DNA from: JBHPGW01 sp042569785
GTDB lineage: Bacteria > Planctomycetota > Phycisphaerae > Sedimentisphaerales > Anaerobacaceae
Length of the DNA: 5,692 nucleotides
Assembly (NCBI GenBank): GCA_042569785.1
Contig: JBHPGW010000115.1
Coordinates: forward strand, 1 to 5,692
Reading direction: 5' to 3'
Shown piece after piece: positions 5,657-5,692 of this stretch. How positions within the stretch are numbered: the first letter of the stretch is position 1; the number at the start of each line of letters is the position of its first letter. The notes under the pieces were generated by a model. It did not search any database. It was not told the origin of the DNA and saw nothing but the letters and a program-made list of their open reading frames with translations. Made by a program: the position numbers and the translations under genes.

Positions 5657-5692
5657 ATGCCTTTAAATCAGGAGACGATCTCAGTTGCGTTT
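5657..5692 (+). CDS. Possible start of a further gene, cut by the right edge
   Basis: An ATG at 5657 opens twelve codons (MPLNQETISVAF) that stay open to the end of the window. A GAG (5648-5650) lies six bases upstream as a weak ribosome-binding site, and the 39-bp gap after the previous stop holds no terminator-like hairpin. This fits a continuing operon, but twelve codons are too few for any assignment. Confidence 0.35.
   Translation, partial: MPLNQETISVAF

Noticed and set aside
411..5692. CRISPR array, tRNA, rRNA or insertion sequence
   Set aside because: No regularly spaced direct repeats, no cloverleaf or rRNA-like stretches, and no transposase frame or terminal inverted repeats were seen.

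Overview
The window looks like a piece of a diderm (outer-membrane) bacterial chromosome or a large mobile element. It is moderately AT-rich, with good Shine-Dalgarno sites ahead of some genes and two 4-nt ATGA stop/start overlaps. The diderm assignment is secure because one gene encodes an outer-membrane secretin. The phylum is not readable from the sequence; a Planctomycetota/PVC-type lineage is only an impression.

Layout, left to right. (1) A rightward gene entering from the left edge encodes the C-terminal part of a coiled-coil protein (2-433). (2) A leftward gene (411-950) encodes a small exported beta-rich protein; its last 23 bases overlap the coiled-coil gene tail to tail, and a near-consensus sigma70 promoter sits so close that its transcript may start on the A of the ATG. 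(3) A divergent intergenic region of about 300 bp (951-1257) carries three successive inverted repeats. (4) A rightward cluster follows: a second exported beta protein (1258-1833), a 439-residue exported protein with Ig-like, chaperone-type domains (1919-3238), a 526-residue secretin (3235-4815), a third exported beta protein (4845-5336) and a small tail-anchored membrane protein (5333-5617). (5) The start of a further reading frame (5657-5692) runs off the right edge.

The three small exported proteins are paralogues. They share W-x(2-4)-F-x-x-I-x-L near the mature N terminus, a central YKL-x-x-[DN]-G-[DS]-G, and a C-terminal G-x-Y-x-A-x-QTLT-x-x-W. Together with the Ig-like protein and the secretin they suggest a surface-fibre or secretion system. 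In this model an Ig-like periplasmic protein handles small beta-sandwich subunits and a secretin, rather than an usher, supplies the outer-membrane pore. I do not recognise it as a named system.

The most striking DNA-level signal is a perfect 10-bp hairpin followed by a T-tract, with the form of a Rho-independent terminator, lying inside the signal-peptide codons of the Ig-like protein gene (1951-1986). It could set a high subunit-to-machinery ratio by ending most transcripts after the first subunit gene unless ribosomes keep the hairpin open.
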